This document shows positions 59,810-64,000 of a stretch of DNA of 64,000 nt, in pieces; the first letter of the stretch is position 1; every line of letters begins with the position of its first letter. Made by a program: the position numbers and the translations under genes. Source of the stretch: an uncultured Oleispira sp. (GTDB taxonomy: Bacteria; Pseudomonadota; Gammaproteobacteria; Pseudomonadales; Oceanobacteraceae); contig CAJVZR010000006.1 of NCBI GenBank assembly GCA_913019965.1, forward strand, positions 1-64,000. The letters run 5' to 3'. The notes below the pieces were generated by a model. The model searched no databases and was not told the DNA's origin. It saw only the letters and a program-made list of their open reading frames with translations.

Positions 59810-61837
59810 TCAGAAATCCGCCATCAGATTCTTCAAGCTTTTCATTGTCTCCTGCCCGCGGGCTTTCTGCTCTTCAGCCGAAACTTCGGTTTTACCTTCC
59901 CACTCAATATCATCTTGCGGTAATTCATCCAAGAAGCGGCTATGGGTCGTATCCAGAATCTCGCCAAACTGCTTACGCTTGCCTGCGTAGGTGATGGTGA
60001 GTGTACGCTGAGCACGGGTAATGCCCACATACATCAAGCGGCGTTCTTCATCGATGGTATCAGCTTCAATACTGTTTCTGTGCGGCATCAACTCTTCTTC
60101 GAGGCCCACCATATACACGTGAGGAAACTCTAGACCTTTCGAAGCGTGCAGCGTCATCAATTGCACCTGATCTTCTTCATCCTCATCGGCTTGGCGTTCT
60201 AGCATGTCACGAAGAATTAGCTTACTCACCGCATCTTCAATGGTCACTTCATCACCCACTTCGTCGGCTTTTTCGATCATCTTTGCGATTGAGTCGACTA
60301 AGTACCATACGTTGCTCATGCGTCGCTCTGCCTGATGTGGCGTGCCACTGGTCAGGTTAAGGTGCGCTTCATAATCGAGATCCTCAATCATCTCTTTCAC
60401 GGCAGCAACGGCATCGTCTGCATAGGCCATGCGAGTGATGTTATTGAGCCAGTGACCAAAGCGTTTTAACTTATCTAATGCTTTCGGCGTTAATAGTTGC
60501 TCTAAGCCGAGTTCCGTCGTCGCCGCCATCATGGAAATACCACGGCGAATACTGTATTCACTGAGCTTTTCAATGGTGCTTGGACCAATTTCACGACGAG
60601 GGGTATTAATAATTCGCAAGAAGGCCGAATCATCAGTCGGGTTAATCAATAAGCGTAAATAACCCATGATGTCTTTAATTTCACTGCGACCAAAGAAGGA
60701 TTGACCACCGCTCAATTTATAAGGCACCTGATGTGCTTGCAGCTTCATTTCTAAAATACGTGATTGATGGTTGCCACGATATAGCACAGCGAAGTCTGAA
60801 AACTTACCACCATAGCGCATGCGACGTTCAACAATACCGGTAACCACGCGTTCCGCTTCGATTTCATCATTCTTACACTTCATGATTTTAATCGGGTCGC
60901 CGTAGCCTTTATCCGACCACAGTTTTTTGATCAATTCGTGAGGGTTGTTATCAATTACCTTGTTGGCAGCATTTAGAATTAGACCCGTCGAGCGATAGTT
61001 TTGCTCCAACTTAACCAGTTTCAAATGCGGATAATCGATTTTCAATAAATTCAGGTTTTCAGGTCTTGCACCACGCCAAGAATAAATCGATTGGTCATCG
61101 TCTCCTACCACGGTTAAACCGCTGCGGTTACCCAGTAACATCTTAACCAGTTCGTACTGACTGGTATTGGTATCTTGATACTCATCCACCAGTAGGTAGC
61201 GGATTTTACTCTGCCAGCGCTGTAATACTTCGGGATGATTTTTGAACAACATGGTCGGAATCCAAATCAAATCATCGAAATCCACCGCGTTATAGGCTTT
61301 AAGTGTGCGCTGATAGACCGAGTAGCACTGAGCAATCATCATCTCTTGGGCATTTTCAGCTTTGGCGATGGTTTGATCAGGATCGAGCATGTCGTTTTTA
61401 TGATTGGATATCGCGCTTTGCACCATATCCAGCGCGTCATCATCTTGGTCATGATCACGCATCATGATGTCTTTTAGGATGTTCTTGGCATCATCTTGGT
61501 CGAGAATAGAAAAGCCGGTTCGATACCCTGCGGTTTTATATTCTGAGCGAATAATGTTTAAGCCCAAGTTGTGGAAGGTCGAAACCGTTAGACCGCGCCC
61601 TGCACCACCTTGTAACAGCTGGCCGACACGCTCTTTCATCTCACGGGAGGCTTTATTGGTAAAGGTTACCGCCGCGATGTGATGGGCCTTGATACCACAG
61701 CTTTCGATCAGATAGGCGATTTTACGGGTGATCACACTGGTTTTACCCGAGCCAGCACCGGCGAGTACCAATAACGGCCCATCGATGTATTTGGCGGCTT
61801 CTTTTTGCCTTGGGTTTAGATGACTTAAGTCGACCAC
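59810..61837 (-). CDS. rep: ATP-dependent DNA helicase Rep
   Basis: 675-residue superfamily 1A helicase, 3'-5', that helps replication forks pass bound proteins. Motif Q LNPRQKEAA, Walker A AGAGSGKT (about residues 25-32), Ia VTFTNKASREM, II VDEYQDTN, III GDDDQSIYSWRGA, IV LEQNYRST, V MTLHASKGLEFPHV, VI EERRLMYVGITRAQ. Length and motifs match Rep rather than UvrD (UvrD is about 720 residues and differs in motifs). The start ATG at 61837 gives MVDLSHLNPRQK. It converges with the repeat lipoprotein gene across the terminator and is divergent from the EAL gene. Confidence 0.95.
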   Translation of the reverse strand: MVDLSHLNPRQKEAAKYIDGPLLVLAGAGSGKTSVITRKIAYLIESCGIKAHHIAAVTFTNKASREMKERVGQLLQGGAGRGLTVSTFHNLGLNIIRSEYKTAGYRTGFSILDQDDAKNILKDIMMRDHDQDDDALDMVQSAISNHKNDMLDPDQTIAKAENAQEMMIAQCYSVYQRTLKAYNAVDFDDLIWIPTMLFKNHPEVLQRWQSKIRYLLVDEYQDTNTSQYELVKMLLGNRSGLTVVGDDDQSIYSWRGARPENLNLLKIDYPHLKLVKLEQNYRSTGLILNAANKVIDNNPHELIKKLWSDKGYGDPIKIMKCKNDEIEAERVVTGIVERRMRYGGKFSDFAVLYRGNHQSRILEMKLQAHQVPYKLSGGQSFFGRSEIKDIMGYLRLLINPTDDSAFLRIINTPRREIGPSTIEKLSEYSIRRGISMMAATTELGLEQLLTPKALDKLKRFGHWLNNITRMAYADDAVAAVKEMIEDLDYEAHLNLTSGTPHQAERRMSNVWYLVDSIAKMIEKADEVGDEVTIEDAVSKLILRDMLERQADEDEEDQVQLMTLHASKGLEFPHVYMVGLEEELMPHRNSIEADTIDEERRLMYVGITRAQRTLTITYAGKRKQFGEILDTTHSRFLDELPQDDIEWEGKTEVSAEEQKARGQETMKSLKNLMADF

Positions 61838-62019
61838 GAACGTTCCTCTCTAATTCAGCCCGCTATTCTAACAACGATGAGAAAATTTGATAGAGATCAG
61901 TCTCATCAGGCAGACAGAATCTGAATCGTAACCTATAAATAAGGTAGCTGTTTGGAATGCAGCACGTTTTATGTACATGGGTTTAATGTACTTATGTTGT
62001 CTATTGTAGGAAGTGATCT

Positions 62020-63759
62020 TTGTTTAAACCTAAATTGGTATTAAAGGCTGCACAAGAATTGAGCAGGAATAAAAAAGTCGTGCTGAATAATACCAAGCGC
62101 CTGTTATTCATGACCACGGGCAGCACACGTCATTCTGCTAGTTTGAAGCTCTTGCAGCATGCTCAGGCGGGTGCTGATATCTGCGCTTGGAAAGCGGGAG
62201 AAAGTTTACAAACGAATGCCAATTGGTTTTGTGTGGTTATTCACCTCTCTCAATTAGCGCCAGAATTAATTAGCCAATACCTCGCCATCGCGAGTCAGTG
62301 GCCAGTCGTGATTATTGCTAATAAGACTCAAATTGAAGCGTTTCAGCAACTTGAAAATACGGCGATTGATTTCGAATGGCTTAGCGAACAAACCCTAGAT
62401 GTCGACTTCCTCAACCGTGCCATTGATATCGCGGTATTAAAGTATCGTATTAGTCATGCCGCCTGTGACCTAGGAGATGAACGAGAAGTATCCAGAGGAG
62501 AAGCTGTGTTAGACCGTCAGCAGTTTTTCCAGCAAGCCAACTCTTTATTATCGGCAAGTGAATCGAGCCAGCGAGTGCAATACTTTCAGCTGGTTCAGTG
62601 CCGCTGGTTAAAAACCAAGAGTGCTGATTTAAGTTGGCAAGATAGTGAATTATTACGCATTCGTTTCGAACGATTTTTAGCACAATATGTGAGTCAAGGT
62701 ACCTTGTTAGGGCGGTTAATGGATGAGCAAACAGGATTGTTATCGATTAACGATCAGCCTATGGATAATAAAGATTTAGATAACTTCTATCAGCTTTGCC
62801 AGCAGGAATTTAGTGACATTAAGTTGATGGTTTATGTCAGTACGGCGACTCAAGTTTCTAATGCTGAAAATTTAGCATTGGCCATGCAGCAAGCGGTTCA
62901 AGAGATTGCGCGCGATAAACTCGTGCAAGAAGCGAAATTTGAATGGCAATCATATCAGCAAGCTAATATTGGTTTGATGAGTAGTATGCATCTGGCATTA
63001 CAGCGCAATGAATTCATCTTGCACTATCAACCTCAGCTCCATGTTGAAAGTGGTGAGTGGATAGGGGCAGAGGCATTAATTCGCTGGCAGCACCCGAGCT
63101 TTGGTTTATTACCGCCAAGTGCCTTCATTAAAGAAGCGGAATCAACCGGTTTAATTCAGGTATTGGGCCGCTGGGCGCTGCACGAAGCGATGCGCGCTTG
63201 GAAAACCATTAAGATCGATACAGGCCGAACGATTTGCATGGCGGTGAATGTTTCTTTCCCACAAGTCGCAGATGCGAATTTTGCCGATGAGGTATTACAG
63301 GCTTTAGCTGATAATGACATGCCTCATGAGTATTTAGAATTAGAGCTAACTGAAACAACGGTGATAAAAGATGAACAGATCACCATGAACAATTTAACTC
63401 AGCTACTTAACGCGGGCATTAAAATCTCGCTGGATGATTTTGGTACGGGCTTCTCTTCCTTATCCCATTTAAGTGATTTACCGATCACAGGTATTAAGCT
63501 CGATCGTGCTTTCGTATCGCCATTAGCCGATGAAGGTGCGCAAGCGCATATTGCGGCGGCGATGATATCTCTGGCGAAGCAGTTGAAGCTAGAAACGACG
63601 GCGGAAGGTGTTGAAGACTCTCGTTGTATGGATAAAATTAAACAGCTTGGCTGTGATCGTGTGCAGGGATATTATTTCTCGCGACCTCTCGCATTAGAAG
63701 ATGTGTTAATGCGAGCTGACGAAGGTTTCTTCCCTAAAAGTACAGGAACTTATGAGTAA
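62020..63759 (+). CDS. EAL-domain c-di-GMP phosphodiesterase with degenerate N-terminal domains
   Basis: 579 residues starting at TTG 62020, about eight bases after AGGAAG; the next in-frame ATG comes 30 codons later. Residues 1-150 look like a degenerate receiver domain without the phospho-acceptor pattern, and residues 165-310 like a GGDEF relic with no GGDEF motif. The EAL domain (about 325-575) is intact: EALIRW, ELTETTVI, DDFGTGFSSLSHL, IKLDRAF, AEGVED, and GYYFSRPL. All the usual metal and catalytic residues seem present, so it should hydrolyse c-di-GMP, which often controls EPS and biofilm. Monocistronic, between rep and comM. Confidence 0.9.
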   Translation: MFKPKLVLKAAQELSRNKKVVLNNTKRLLFMTTGSTRHSASLKLLQHAQAGADICAWKAGESLQTNANWFCVVIHLSQLAPELISQYLAIASQWPVVIIANKTQIEAFQQLENTAIDFEWLSEQTLDVDFLNRAIDIAVLKYRISHAACDLGDEREVSRGEAVLDRQQFFQQANSLLSASESSQRVQYFQLVQCRWLKTKSADLSWQDSELLRIRFERFLAQYVSQGTLLGRLMDEQTGLLSINDQPMDNKDLDNFYQLCQQEFSDIKLMVYVSTATQVSNAENLALAMQQAVQEIARDKLVQEAKFEWQSYQQANIGLMSSMHLALQRNEFILHYQPQLHVESGEWIGAEALIRWQHPSFGLLPPSAFIKEAESTGLIQVLGRWALHEAMRAWKTIKIDTGRTICMAVNVSFPQVADANFADEVLQALADNDMPHEYLELELTETTVIKDEQITMNNLTQLLNAGIKISLDDFGTGFSSLSHLSDLPITGIKLDRAFVSPLADEGAQAHIAAAMISLAKQLKLETTAEGVEDSRCMDKIKQLGCDRVQGYYFSRPLALEDVLMRADEGFFPKSTGTYE

Positions 63760-63769
63760 TACGTGGCGA

Positions 63770-64000
63770 TTAACTTTGCCGATAGCGCTCTAGTTTCCGA
63801 TAACTTAATGCTTCCATAATATGCCCCGTATTAATTTTTAAACTTTCATCGAGATCGGCTATGGTGCGGGATATTTTTAATACTCGATGATAAGCCCGCG
63901 CACTCAAATCTAGTTTTTCGATCGCCAGTCTGAGTAAATTTTCATCTTCTTCCGTTAGCTGGCAATAGGCTTCTACTTGGGCATTTGATAGTTGGCTATT
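63770..64000 (-). CDS. comM: ComM/YifB family AAA+ protein, C-terminus only
   Basis: Only the last 76 residues are in the window; the rest is past the right edge, and the frame is not in the ORF track. Reading the minus strand to the TAA at 63770 gives LSARAYHRVLKISRTIADLD and ends ALSYRKLERYRQS, the characteristic C-terminus of the Mg-chelatase-related ComM/YifB family. ComM is a branch-migration helicase for natural transformation. Convergent with the EAL gene, ten bases apart. Confidence 0.9.
   Translation of the reverse strand, partial: NSQLSNAQVEAYCQLTEEDENLLRLAIEKLDLSARAYHRVLKISRTIADLDESLKINTGHIMEALSYRKLERYRQS

Overview
The window looks like chromosomal DNA of an AT-leaning marine gammaproteobacterium. 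The core genes (oligopeptidase A, YrdA-type gamma-carbonic anhydrase, Rep helicase, cytochrome c5, tRNA-Arg(CCG), ComM/YifB) and the LipA/lipase-foldase pair suggest the Oceanospirillales-Pseudomonadales side; a genus such as Oleispira or Thalassolituus is only an inference. No plasmid, phage, integrase, transposase or CRISPR signal was seen.

Layout. (1) 1-14.2 kb, housekeeping and accessory metabolism: partial prlC, gamma-carbonic anhydrase, secreted lipase with its foldase, a small Glu/Thr-rich periplasmic protein, an SDR / APH-like kinase / histidine-phosphatase operon divergent from a LysR gene, a flavin-dependent PNPOx-like protein, a 7TMR-DISM histidine kinase, a BluB-like nitroreductase, a frameshifted HDOD gene and a DMT transporter. 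(2) 14.3-39.7 kb, an exopolysaccharide locus. Two leftward genes make a UDP-HexNAc uronic acid (WbpP and WbpO/TviB types). A rightward operon carries the priming glycosyltransferase, Wza-like exporter, Wzz, a degenerate tyrosine-kinase-like ATPase, an outer-membrane barrel, an ExeA-like ATPase, a deacetylase, glycosyltransferases, a CapK-like ligase and a flippase. This set matches the machinery that normally accompanies exosortase XrtA/PEP-CTERM, but no exosortase and no PEP-CTERM protein is present. A leftward arm (asparagine-synthase-type amidotransferase, NodB-like protein, Wzy/ligase, two GT4 enzymes) converges on it. (3) 39.8-50.7 kb, a tightly coupled ten-gene leftward operon: a GT-C membrane protein fused to a uridine-kinase-like domain, a HAD phosphatase, a class II aldolase, a two-headed nucleotidyltransferase, GtrA, a polytopic membrane protein, GT2, a GDPD-like protein, a lipoprotein esterase and an acyltransferase. 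It reads as a dedicated precursor pathway coupled to a Gtr-type lipid-linked transfer system and is the best candidate here for an undescribed system. (4) 50.7-64 kb: tRNA-Arg, a periplasmic protein, a large Gly/Asn-rich repeat lipoprotein, cytochrome c5, a two-gene insert (ligase/polymerase plus repeat lipoprotein) bracketed by almost identical terminators, rep, an EAL phosphodiesterase and partial comM.

How the parts work together (inference): regions 2 and 3 would make, amidate, polymerise, export and decorate a cell-surface polysaccharide; the large lipoproteins in region 4 are surface proteins that may act with it. Starts were moved from the ORF track wherever a Shine-Dalgarno sequence, signal peptide or family N-terminus pointed to another codon.
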